Part shown: positions 1-5,067 of the stretch, piece after piece
How the letters are laid out: each line of letters starts with the position of its first letter
Position numbering within the stretch: position 1 is the first letter of the stretch
NCBI GenBank assembly: GCA_003242505.1
Contig: QGUP01000178.1
Location: 1 to 5,092 of the forward strand
Length of the DNA: 5,092 bases
Source: Bacillota bacterium
GTDB lineage: Bacteria; Bacillota; Sulfobacillia; Symbiobacteriales; ZC4RG38
Direction of reading: 5' to 3'
Position numbers and translations under genes: made by a program
The notes under the pieces: generated by a model
What the model saw: only the letters and a program-made list of their open reading frames with translations
What the model was told of the DNA's origin: nothing
The model's database searches: none

Positions 1-2
1 GT

Positions 3-455
3 GCGGCCCTGGCCCGGCTGAGCCGGGACCTGAGCCGGTGGCTGGTGGAGGTGGGGCTGGGGGCGGCCCGGCTGGGCCCCGTCCCCGGGAAGGTGACCTA
101 CCAGCCCTCCTGCCACCTGGAGAACGGCCAGGGGGTGCGGGCGGAGCCCCGGCAGCTGCTGCGGGCGATTCCCGGGCTCGAGCTGGTGGAGATGGCGGAT
201 GCCGACCGGTGCTGCGGCAGCGCCGGCATCTACAACCTGACCCAGCCCGCCATGGCGACGGCCCTGCTGGACGAGAAGATGGCCCGGGTCCGGGCCACCG
301 GCGCCGAGACGGTGGTGGTCACCAATCCGGGCTGCCACTTGCAGATGCTGGCCGGGGTCCACCGGGCTGGGCTGGCCGGCCGGGTCCGGGTGCGCCACCT
401 GGCGGAGGTGCTGGCCGAGGCCCTGGCGGCAGCCGGCGGCGGGGCCGGAGCTTGA
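3..455 (+). CDS. glcF: Glycolate oxidase iron-sulfur subunit (GlcF-like), 3' part only
   Basis: The last 150 residues of a protein that begins outside the window. What is seen is one CCG (cysteine-rich, heterodisulfide-reductase type) domain: CHLENGQGV at visible residues 37-45, RCCGSAGIYNL at 69-79 and NPGCHLQ at 108-114. This spacing and wording match GlcF, the Fe-S electron-transfer subunit of the glycolate/lactate oxidase complex, which passes electrons from the flavin subunits (GlcD/GlcE) towards the quinone pool. In full-length family members two 4Fe-4S ferredoxin motifs lie N-terminal to this region; they would be upstream and are not visible. The Ala/Gly-rich tail (about residues 137-150) is probably unstructured. 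The gene ends 17 bp before a hairpin that serves the converging minus-strand operon. LutA/GlpC-type Fe-S proteins share the CCG domain and are the main alternative, but the CCGSAGxYN...NPGC wording favours GlcF. Confidence 0.88.
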   Translation, partial: AALARLSRDLSRWLVEVGLGAARLGPVPGKVTYQPSCHLENGQGVRAEPRQLLRAIPGLELVEMADADRCCGSAGIYNLTQPAMATALLDEKMARVRATGAETVVVTNPGCHLQMLAGVHRAGLAGRVRVRHLAEVLAEALAAAGGGAGA

Positions 456-458
456 GGC

Positions 459-498
459 GACAAAAAGCGAAGCCCCCGCCGGCCACACCGACGGGGGC
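459..498 (-). terminator. Intrinsic terminator of the minus-strand DUF169/membrane-protein operon
   Basis: An 11-bp stem with one mismatch: arm GCCCCCGCCGG at 472-482, loop CCACA, arm CCGACGGGGGC at 488-498. Read on the minus strand it is followed within five bases by CTTTTTG, a short U tract, so it terminates leftward transcription. On the plus strand no T run follows, so it would at most weakly stop glcF. It sits 168 bp past the stop of the minus-strand membrane-protein gene and 17 bp past the glcF stop. Confidence 0.7.
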
Positions 499-524
499 AC
501 GGGTTGCCGCCGGGCGAGAGCCTG

Positions 525-592
525 CTCGTCCGCAGAGGGGGAGTCCGCTCGTCCGCAGAGGGGGAGTCCGCTCGTCCGCAGAGGAGGGCCCG
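525..592. repeat. Short tandem repeat, 23-bp unit, about three copies
   Basis: Copies begin at 525, 548 and 571, each opening CTCGTCCGCAGAGG. The first two 23-bp units are identical; the third diverges in its last part and is 22 bp long. A further degenerate start (CTCTTCCG) follows at 593. The repeat lies in the 210-bp convergent gap between glcF and the minus-strand operon, in the 3' untranslated part of the latter. No convincing reading frame runs through it, and the period is not a multiple of three. Confidence 0.85.
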
Positions 593-600
593 CTCTTCCG

Positions 601-633
601 GGGCCGGCCCTGCCTGGCGGCAGGGTCCGGCCC
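601..633. other. Strong GC hairpin in the convergent gap, no U tract
   Basis: A 14-bp stem: GGGCCGG plus CCCTGCC (601-614), loop TGGC (615-618), then GGCAGGG, a single bulged T at 626, and CCGGCCC (627-633). It begins 33 bp past the stop codon of the minus-strand membrane-protein gene. No T run follows on either strand, so it is not a standard intrinsic terminator. It could block 3' exonuclease on the leftward transcript or simply reflect the base composition. Confidence 0.6.
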
Positions 634-665
634 AGCCTGACAGCAGAGCCCGACCTTCCCTGGCC

Positions 666-1046
666 TCAGGACCCGGTGCCGGCGCCCGACCCGCCGGAGC
701 CGCCTGCCAGGGCCCGGCGCTCCCGGGCCGCGGCGGCCTCGATCAGCCCCACCGCTGCCAGTCCCAGGGCCATGTGGAGGATCACCACCGGCGTGCCGCC
801 GACCATCCCCTGATACATAGCGAGGCCCAGGGCCAGGGGGGCGAGGGGGGCGAACCGGGCGGCGGTCCTCAGCCCCGAGGCAGGCACCCCCGGTCGGGGC
901 CGGAGGGCAATGAGGGCCAGGGCGGTGATGACAAAACCGATGGAAATGTGGGTCTCCCACAGGCGGGGGTTGGTCACCAGACCCGCAAAGCGGCCGAGGC
1001 CGAGCAGGACCTGAACGTAGAGCAAGAGGCGCAGGATCAGCAGCAT
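666..1046 (-). CDS. Small four-helix membrane protein, possible haem-type bundle
   Basis: 126 residues, not recognised as a named family. Four hydrophobic stretches are visible at about 3-22, 33-49, 65-80 and 86-105, followed by a Gly/Ser/Ala-rich cytoplasmic-looking tail (110-126). Helix 2 starts with H33 (WETHISIGF) and helix 4 contains H91 (VVILHMALG), and helix 1 has VQVLLGLGR. This pattern recalls haem-carrying four-helix membrane domains such as the halves of CtaA/Cox15 or cytochrome b561-like proteins, but that is inference from two histidines. ATG at 1046 is preceded by a good Shine-Dalgarno (GGGAG, 7-nt spacing), and the start overlaps the end of the DUF169 gene by 10 bp (ATGCTGCTGA), so the two are translationally coupled and in one operon. 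Confidence 0.75.
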   Translation of the reverse strand: MLLILRLLLYVQVLLGLGRFAGLVTNPRLWETHISIGFVITALALIALRPRPGVPASGLRTAARFAPLAPLALGLAMYQGMVGGTPVVILHMALGLAAVGLIEAAAARERRALAGGSGGSGAGTGS

Positions 1047-1900
1047 TGTCCGTCTCCCTTCCCGTTCGTCGCTTCCCCGTTAGTCGCTTCCCCGGCCTGG
1101 CGCTGCCGCTTCTGCTCCTCCCACAGCTCCTGGAGCTTGCGGTAGGTGGCCGGGAACTCCGCCTGGTACCGCAGGTAGTGGGGGATGGGGTAGCGGATGC
1201 CGCCCCGGTGGGTGCCCTCCAGGCCCTCGAGGAGTTCGGGCACCAGGTCCCAGGGGATGGTGAAGGCCATCTCGTGGTCCTGGGTCTGGCCAAAGACCCG
1301 ATCGCCATAGCAGGGCAGGATGACCTGGGGCTCCCCGGTCTTCTCGGTGCGGATGACGATGTCCGCGCAGTCCGCCCGGGCGGAGGTGGTGCTGGTGATG
1401 GAGCCGCCCCGCTTCCAGAGGGCGGCGGCCACCAGCCGCATCACCTGGGCGGAGTTGCCGTAGACCAGCACCGTGTGGGGGGTGAACTCCGCCCGGCTGA
1501 GGGGCGCCACCAGCACGAGGCCCGCCTCGTCCCGGCTGTACTTCGGCACCTCGGCCTCGGTCTTCGCCCCCAGGCCGCAGGTCTCCACGTACATCCCGGC
1601 GGCCAGGTTGCCCTCGGTGTAGTAGGGGATGGCCTCCTCAAACCCGAAGGCCACCTGGGCGATGGGGCAGGAGAGGTCCTCGGCGCCCATCGCGATGGCC
1701 CAGCCGTATCGCCGGGCCATGCTGATGCCCTGGCAGATACTCACCCGAATGCCCAGGTCCCGGTAGGGCCGCCGCACCCGGGGCGGCAGGGGCTCGTCCC
1801 CCCGGAGGACCCGGATACCCAGGGGGAAGGTCTCCGGCCGCACGTGCCGGTCGATGGCTTCCGCCACGGCCCGGGGATCCAGGGCCACACTCCCGCTCAT
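1037..1900 (-). CDS. DUF169 family protein (COG2043 type), function unknown
   Basis: 287 residues, soluble, no signal peptide or membrane segment. The middle reads like DUF169 proteins: SICQGISMARRYGWAIAMG around 54-72, then EDLSC ending at C78, and an FGF/IPYY segment at 85-94. Cysteines are C56, C78, C108, C178, C197 and a terminal pair C286-C287; C56, C78 and C197 (LPCYGDR) look placed to bind a metal or cluster, which is inference. The family is widespread in anaerobes and archaea and has no established reaction. The chosen ATG at 1900 has AAAGGGG 7 nt upstream; the ATG two codons earlier (1906) is almost touching that site, so it is less likely. The frame stays open far upstream, antisense to mqnE, but no start there is supported. 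The tail has a duplicated GEATN. It is first gene of a two-gene operon with the membrane protein, divergent from mqnE. Confidence 0.85.
   Translation of the reverse strand: MSGSVALDPRAVAEAIDRHVRPETFPLGIRVLRGDEPLPPRVRRPYRDLGIRVSICQGISMARRYGWAIAMGAEDLSCPIAQVAFGFEEAIPYYTEGNLAAGMYVETCGLGAKTEAEVPKYSRDEAGLVLVAPLSRAEFTPHTVLVYGNSAQVMRLVAAALWKRGGSITSTTSARADCADIVIRTEKTGEPQVILPCYGDRVFGQTQDHEMAFTIPWDLVPELLEGLEGTHRGGIRYPIPHYLRYQAEFPATYRKLQELWEEQKRQRQAGEATNGEATNGKGDGQCC
1064..1093 (-). repeat. 15-bp direct repeat inside the DUF169 gene
   Basis: Two adjacent 15-bp units (1064-1078 and 1079-1093) differ at one base and encode GEATN twice near the C terminus, just before KGDGQCC. In-frame, so it lengthens the flexible tail without breaking the protein. 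Likely a small slippage duplication. Confidence 0.85.
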
Positions 1901-1907
1901 CGGCATA

Positions 1908-1914
1908 CCCCTTT
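1908..1914 (-). promoter_or_regulatory. Ribosome binding site deciding the DUF169 start
   Basis: AAAGGGG on the minus strand. It is 7 nt from the ATG at 1900 and only 1 nt from the ATG at 1906, so it supports the internal Met (MSGSVAL) as the true start. Confidence 0.65.
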
Positions 1915-1979
1915 CCGACCCGGTGGTCGATGTCCCAGCCGTCGATCCATTTTGACATCCGGGCCCCGGGTTCCTGTTC

Positions 1980-2020
1980 CCGGCCCCCCCGGGGCACCGG
2001 GGGGCCGGAGGCAAAGCCTC
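1980..2020. other. Two adjacent inverted repeats in the divergent intergenic region
   Basis: A perfect 10-bp stem (CCGGCCCCCC at 1980-1989, GGGGGGCCGG at 1999-2008, 9-nt loop) is followed directly by a 5-bp stem with an AAA loop (GAGGC/GCCTC, 2008-2020). They lie between the divergent DUF169 and mqnE starts, about 80-120 bp from the DUF169 start. On either strand no U tract follows. On the minus strand they could form in the DUF169 leader if transcription starts further upstream; as DNA they could be operator sites. The rest of the 1915-2117 stretch is GC-rich with no gene and no clear leftward promoter that I can see. Confidence 0.45.
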
Positions 2021-2117
2021 GGGTTCTGGCGATCCGGCCCCAGCCCGGGCCTCCGACCTGGGCCCGGCCCGGGCACGGCTGTGCGACCGGGCTCCGGTTC
2101 TCCGACCGGCGGACGGG

Positions 2118-2146
2118 TTGTTCCCCGGGAGCGGTAACGGTAGAAT
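2118..2146 (+). promoter_or_regulatory. Sigma-A-type promoter of the mqnE operon
   Basis: TTGTTC (2118-2123), a 17-bp spacer, then TAGAAT (2141-2146). The spacing is optimal and the -10 box stands out in very GC-rich DNA. Predicted start of transcription is near 2153, giving a leader of about 30 nt. The same GGTAGAAT octamer forms the -10 region of the promoter at 5005-5032. Confidence 0.7.
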
Positions 2147-2169
2147 GAGAAGGACAAAATCCCGTCCCG

Positions 2170-2182
2170 AGGGGGATCCCCC
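2170..2182 (+). promoter_or_regulatory. mqnE ribosome binding site inside a perfect palindrome
   Basis: AGGGGGA serves as Shine-Dalgarno for the GTG at 2183. GGGGGATCCCCC (2171-2182) is a perfect 12-bp palindrome running right up to the start codon. In RNA it could fold as a 4-bp GC stem with a GATC loop and cover the site, or in DNA act as a small operator; both are inference. Confidence 0.55.
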
Positions 2183-3295
2183 GTGGCTGCTGCCATCGAA
2201 GCCTTGCTGCCCCGGGACCTCTACGACATCTACGAGAAGGTGATGACCGACCGGCGGCTCACCGCCGAGGACGGCCTCCGGCTTCTCACCCATCCGAACC
2301 TCTATGCGGTGGGGGCCCTGGCGGACCTCGCCCGGCACCGCCGGGTCGGCGATTACGTTTATTACATCAACGCCGGGTACATCAACTACAGCAACGTCTG
2401 CGCGCTGCACCGGGTCTGCAAGTTCTGCGCCTTCGGCAAGCACCGGAGCGACCCGGAGGCGTACACCCACACCATCGAGGAGATGGTGGAAAAGGCCAAG
2501 GCCTGGGCCCGGGTGGGGATCAACGAGATCCACATGGTGGGCGGGCTCCATCCCGACCTCCCCTTCGAGTACTACACCGGGTTCATCTCGGCCATTAAGA
2601 AAGCCCTGCCCCACGTCCACCTCAAGTGCTTCACCGCCATCGAGATCGACTTCTTCGCCCGGAAGTTCCGGATGTCGGTGGAGGAGGTGCTGGACCGGCT
2701 CCAGGAGGCGGGGCACGGGTCGCTGACCGGCGGCGGCATCGAGATCATGGCCCCGGACGTCCACGAGGCCATCGCCCCGGGAAAGCTGCCCGCGGAGGGA
2801 TACCTGAACGTCCACCGGATCGCCCACCGGAAGGGCATCCGGTCCAACGCCACCATGCTCTACGGCCACCTGGAAGGGCCCGAGCACATCGTCGACCACC
2901 TGCTGCGGCTCCGGGAACTGCAGGATGAGACCGGGGGCTTCCAGTGCTTCGTCCCCCTGGCCTTTCACCCGACCAACACGCGTCTCAGCCATCTCCCCGG
3001 GCCCACGGGGTTCAAGGACCTCCGGGTGATGGCGGTCTCCCGGCTGCTCCTGGACAACTTCAAGGCCATCAAGGCCTACTGGGTGATGCTCTCCCCCCGG
3101 ATGACCCAGGTGAGCCTCCGGTGGGGCGCCAACGACGTGGACGGCACCATCCGGGAGGAGAAGATCTACCACTTCGCCGGCGCCACTACGCCCCTGGAGC
3201 AGAGCGAGCAGGAACTGGTGCGGCTGATCCGGGGGGCGGGGCTGATCCCGGCGGAGCGGGACTCCTACTATGGCATCCTCAAGGTGCCGGCCTGA
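2183..3295 (+). CDS. mqnE: Aminofutalosine synthase MqnE (radical SAM)
   Basis: 370 residues, the usual MqnE length. MqnE uses a 5'-deoxyadenosyl radical from SAM to join 3-[(1-carboxyvinyl)oxy]benzoate to the adenosyl group, giving 6-amino-6-deoxyfutalosine, in the cytoplasmic futalosine route to menaquinone. Family signatures: INYSNVC at 67-73, GGLHPDLPFEYY (120-131), KCFTAIEI (148-155), TGGGIEIM (182-189), NATMLYGHLE (222-231), LQDETGGF (246-253), LAFHP (259-263), SRLLLDN (286-292), IKAYWVM (296-302) and GANDVDGT (315-322). The cluster cysteines are C73, C79 and C82: CX5CX2C rather than the usual CX3CX2C. From memory the family mostly has PGGGAEI and GADDVDGT where this has TGGGIEI and GANDVDGT. 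The GTG start is set by the Shine-Dalgarno at 2170-2176, and no upstream alternative fits. First gene of an operon; the MqnC-like gene follows within 30 bp. Confidence 0.92.
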   Translation: MAAAIEALLPRDLYDIYEKVMTDRRLTAEDGLRLLTHPNLYAVGALADLARHRRVGDYVYYINAGYINYSNVCALHRVCKFCAFGKHRSDPEAYTHTIEEMVEKAKAWARVGINEIHMVGGLHPDLPFEYYTGFISAIKKALPHVHLKCFTAIEIDFFARKFRMSVEEVLDRLQEAGHGSLTGGGIEIMAPDVHEAIAPGKLPAEGYLNVHRIAHRKGIRSNATMLYGHLEGPEHIVDHLLRLRELQDETGGFQCFVPLAFHPTNTRLSHLPGPTGFKDLRVMAVSRLLLDNFKAIKAYWVMLSPRMTQVSLRWGANDVDGTIREEKIYHFAGATTPLEQSEQELVRLIRGAGLIPAERDSYYGILKVPA

Positions 3296-3296
3296 C

Positions 3297-3306
3297 GAGG
3301 GAGGGA
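3297..3306 (+). promoter_or_regulatory. Strong ribosome binding site upstream of the MqnC-like gene
   Basis: GAGGGAGGGA directly follows the mqnE stop. It is 18 nt from the first in-frame ATG (3325), which is too far for normal use, but exactly 6 nt from an in-frame CTG at 3313. This leaves the start of the next gene open. Confidence 0.6.
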
Positions 3307-3324
3307 CCCTACCTGACCAGCGCG

Positions 3325-4482
3325 ATGGGCCACGACGATGTGGAGATGGCCGGCCTCCTCCAGCGGCTGTCGGAGGGGCTGCAGCTCAGTCCCGACGAGG
3401 CCATCCGGCTGGTGGAGCGGGCTGAACTGCCGGTCCTGGGCCTGGCGGCCCGGGAGGCCGCCCGCTTGCAGAACCCCGAGGGCCTGGTGGGCTTCGTGGT
3501 GGACCAGACCATTCTCTACTCGAACGTCTGCCAGCCCAACTGCCCCTTCTGCAACGGCACGGTCACCGCGGACGATCCCCGGGCCTTCACCCTGACGCCG
3601 GAAGAGGTGGTGGAGAAGGCCCGGCCGGCGGTGGCCGCGGGCGCCCAGCAGATCATCCTCCAGGGCGGCCATCGGATCGACCTGCCCTGGGAGTACTATC
3701 TGGACCTGATCCGGTCCCTGAAGGAAGCCTATCCCGGGATCGCCGTGGCGGCCTACTCCCCGACGGAGATCCTGGTGATGGCCGCCTCCTTTGGTCGGAG
3801 CACCCGCGAGGTGATGACCGACCTCAAGGAAGCGGGGCTGGACCTCTTGCTCTCCGGCGGCGCGGAGGCCCTGGGGTGGCTCCGGCAGAAGGAGAACCGG
3901 ATCCTCCTCCGGGGGCCGTGGAACGACTGGTTCGACGTCCTCCACCGGGCCCACGACCTGGGCATCCCGGTCATCGGTATGGTCCCTTTCGGCCTCGGGG
4001 AGACCGCCCGGGAGCGGGTGGGGCTCCTCTACCGGATCCGCGCGGTGCAGTTCCGGACCAGCCGGCGGGGGGAGGGGGTCTTCCGGGCGCTGGTGCCCTA
4101 CGACGCCGGCGCCCCGCCGGCCCTCGGGGAGTCCCTTCCCGCCGGGCTTCCCTGGCCCGAAGCCGGCCCCGCCAGCCCCTCCGATCCGACCGGGTACGAG
4201 TACCTGCGGATGGTGGCCCTTGCCCGGCTCCTGGTGGACAACGTCCCCCGGATTCAGGCCTCCTTCCTCACCCAGGGGGCCAAGGTGGCCCAGGTGGCCC
4301 TGGCCGGCGGGGCGGACGACTTCGGGGGCACCCAGTTCCAGTGCGCCCGGGTGGAACTGGCTGCCGGCCGCTTTGGCCGGATGACCCCGGAGGAAGTCCA
4401 GCGGCTGGTGCGGGACGCCGGTCTCATCCCTGCCCGGCGGAGCCCCACCTACGCCATCCTGGAGCGACTGGAGCCCCAGTGA
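3325..4482 (+). CDS. Divergent MqnC-like radical SAM protein
   Basis: 385 residues from ATG 3325 (389 if CTG 3313 starts it). Clearly in the CofH/MqnC/MqnE radical SAM family: YSNVCQPNCPFC gives the canonical CX3CX2C (C69, C73, C76), with LQGGH at 112-116, YSPTEI at 144-149, EYLRMVALARLLVDN (292-306), IQASFLTQG (310-318) and GADDFGGT (329-336). LQGGH, SPTEI and QASFLTQG are MqnC traits, so the nearest assignment is cyclic dehypoxanthine futalosine synthase, the spiro-cyclisation step of menaquinone synthesis. However, several near-invariant MqnC segments, as I recall them, are changed: PGGGAEIL is LLSGGAEAL (175-183), the ATMMFGH segment is GMVPFGL (218-224), and the EEN motif after DDFG is QCARV (339-343). 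A Pro/Ala-rich insert (about 260-288) adds length. It may be a lineage-specific MqnC or a paralogue with another substrate. Co-transcribed with mqnE. Confidence 0.8.
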   Translation: MGHDDVEMAGLLQRLSEGLQLSPDEAIRLVERAELPVLGLAAREAARLQNPEGLVGFVVDQTILYSNVCQPNCPFCNGTVTADDPRAFTLTPEEVVEKARPAVAAGAQQIILQGGHRIDLPWEYYLDLIRSLKEAYPGIAVAAYSPTEILVMAASFGRSTREVMTDLKEAGLDLLLSGGAEALGWLRQKENRILLRGPWNDWFDVLHRAHDLGIPVIGMVPFGLGETARERVGLLYRIRAVQFRTSRRGEGVFRALVPYDAGAPPALGESLPAGLPWPEAGPASPSDPTGYEYLRMVALARLLVDNVPRIQASFLTQGAKVAQVALAGGADDFGGTQFQCARVELAAGRFGRMTPEEVQRLVRDAGLIPARRSPTYAILERLEPQ

Positions 4483-4584
4483 CGCCGGGGACCGGACCCG
4501 GAGCCGTGGACGGCCAGGTGCAGGCCCGGGAAAGGATCCGTAAACCCGGGAAACCCGGCAAAGGCCCGGGATAAGAAAACAGAG

Positions 4585-4614
4585 AGGACCCTGCCCAGGG
4601 CAGGGTCCTTTCTT
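4585..4614 (+). terminator. Intrinsic terminator of the mqnE operon, probably bidirectional
   Basis: A perfect inverted repeat: AGGACCCTGCCC (4585-4596), one A, GGGCAGGGTCCT (4598-4609), realistically a 10-bp stem with a CCAGG loop, followed by TTTCTT once the last stem T is counted. On the minus strand the same stem is followed by CTCTGTTTTCTTAT, so it can also end leftward transcripts from the small gene at 4789-4899. It lies about 100 bp past the MqnC-like stop; those 100 bp hold only short CCCGGG-rich repeats. Confidence 0.85.
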
Positions 4615-4778
4615 GCGGCAGACCGATTCTCGGTGTCCGGCCTATCCGTTGATGGCAAAAGGCAACAGAGCCACCGGGCCGTGCCGACCGACGCCGCGGC
4701 GCGGCCGTTCCCGGGGCTGGGCGGGGAGTGTGGGGCGATGGGAGCGGCGAAGTTGACCGCGCGGCCGGCCCCGGCCGC

Positions 4779-4800
4779 CGGGTCCGGGTCACCGGACCTG
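4779..4800. other. Hairpin over the stop codon of the small membrane-protein gene
   Basis: GGTCCGG (4781-4787), loop GTCA, CCGGACC (4792-4798), extended by a G-T and a C-G pair to nine pairs. The minus-strand TGA lies in the loop region. No U tract follows, so termination is unlikely here. The remaining 4615-4778 stretch is GC-rich and I see no gene or clear signal in it. Confidence 0.5.
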
Positions 4801-4899
4801 TGCAGCCCACTGCTCGGCCATGCTGATCGCGGCCACGCCCAGGATTGCGACGAGCATCAGCACCGAGAAGAGGAACAGCACGTGGCGCCAGCCGGGCAA
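4789..4899 (-). CDS. Probable 36-residue single-pass membrane protein
   Basis: Too short for most gene finders and starting with TTG. The translation begins MPGWRHVLFLFSVLMLVAIL and ends SMAEQWAAQVR, with one uninterrupted hydrophobic helix at about 7-26, a positive N-terminal end (R5, H6) and a polar, amphipathic-looking C-terminal end. The strong evidence is the start: AAGGAGGT, a near-perfect Shine-Dalgarno, 8 nt before the TTG. I do not recognise the family; small single-helix proteins of this kind often are subunits or regulators of membrane complexes (for example of cytochrome oxidases), which is only a general possibility. It converges on the mqnE operon and is divergent from the gene at 5068; the bidirectional terminator at 4585 would end its transcript. 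Confidence 0.6.
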   Translation of the reverse strand: MPGWRHVLFLFSVLMLVAILGVAAISMAEQWAAQVR

Positions 4900-4907
4900 C
4901 GGGCCCT

Positions 4908-4915
4908 ACCTCCTT
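4908..4915 (-). promoter_or_regulatory. Near-perfect ribosome binding site for the 36-residue protein
   Basis: AAGGAGGT on the minus strand, complementary over its whole length to the 3' end of 16S rRNA, 8 nt before the TTG at 4899. It decides both the reality and the start of the small gene. A weak -10-like TAGGAT lies upstream at 4930-4935 (minus strand) but no matching -35 is clear. Confidence 0.65.
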
Positions 4916-5004
4916 CCTGCTTCACCTCTATCCTACTGGAGGGCAGGTCTCCAATACTATCGGGCCCGCACCCTAGCCTGGAGGAGGGAGGCGCTCATGT
5001 CCGG

Positions 5005-5032
5005 TTGACGGGTCCGCCGCGACTGGTAGAAT
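5005..5032 (+). promoter_or_regulatory. Sigma-A-type promoter for the right-edge gene
   Basis: TTGACG (5005-5010), a 16-bp spacer, then TAGAAT (5027-5032) running into ATT. Predicted transcription start is near 5039, about 29 nt before the ATG at 5068. The -10 octamer GGTAGAAT is identical to that of the mqnE promoter. Confidence 0.75.
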
Positions 5033-5067
5033 ATTGCCTAGACACGGTGAAAGGGGGGGACGAAGTG

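Noticed and set aside
1952..1957. TTGACA on the + strand in the divergent region as a -35 box
   Set aside because: No -10-like sequence lies 16-18 bp downstream (the region is GGGCCCCGGG-rich), and the nearer promoter at 2118-2146 explains mqnE better.
1046..2137. Long + strand open frame antisense to DUF169
   Set aside because: Composition is Gly/Pro/Arg/His-rich low-complexity shadow; the minus strand encodes a recognisable family with a proper start.
1901..3172. Long open minus-strand frame continuing upstream of the DUF169 start, antisense to mqnE
   Set aside because: The frame is open only because GC-rich codons of mqnE avoid stops on the other strand. The translated part looks like no family and the DUF169 homology begins after the start at 1900.
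2944..3312. Upstream extension of the MqnC-like frame into mqnE
   Set aside because: It overlaps the conserved end of mqnE in another frame, has Pro/Gly/Arg-rich shadow composition and no ribosome site.
4642..4700. GGCAAAAGGCAACAGAGCC, faintly like a cyclic di-GMP riboswitch start
   Set aside because: The expected first stem, CGCAAAGCC core and tetraloop receptor cannot be laid out, and no gene follows closely on the + strand.
4944..4954. GGAGACCTGCC on the minus strand, matching the 3' part of the cobalamin riboswitch B12 box
   Set aside because: None of the other cobalamin riboswitch core segments is found upstream on that strand, so it is taken as a chance match.
4820..5008. 62-codon + strand open frame ending EALMSG
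   Set aside because: No ribosome site before its ATG, no hydrophobic or family pattern, and it lies antisense to the better supported small gene. Its last ATG does follow GGAGG, but codes only Met-Ser-Gly.
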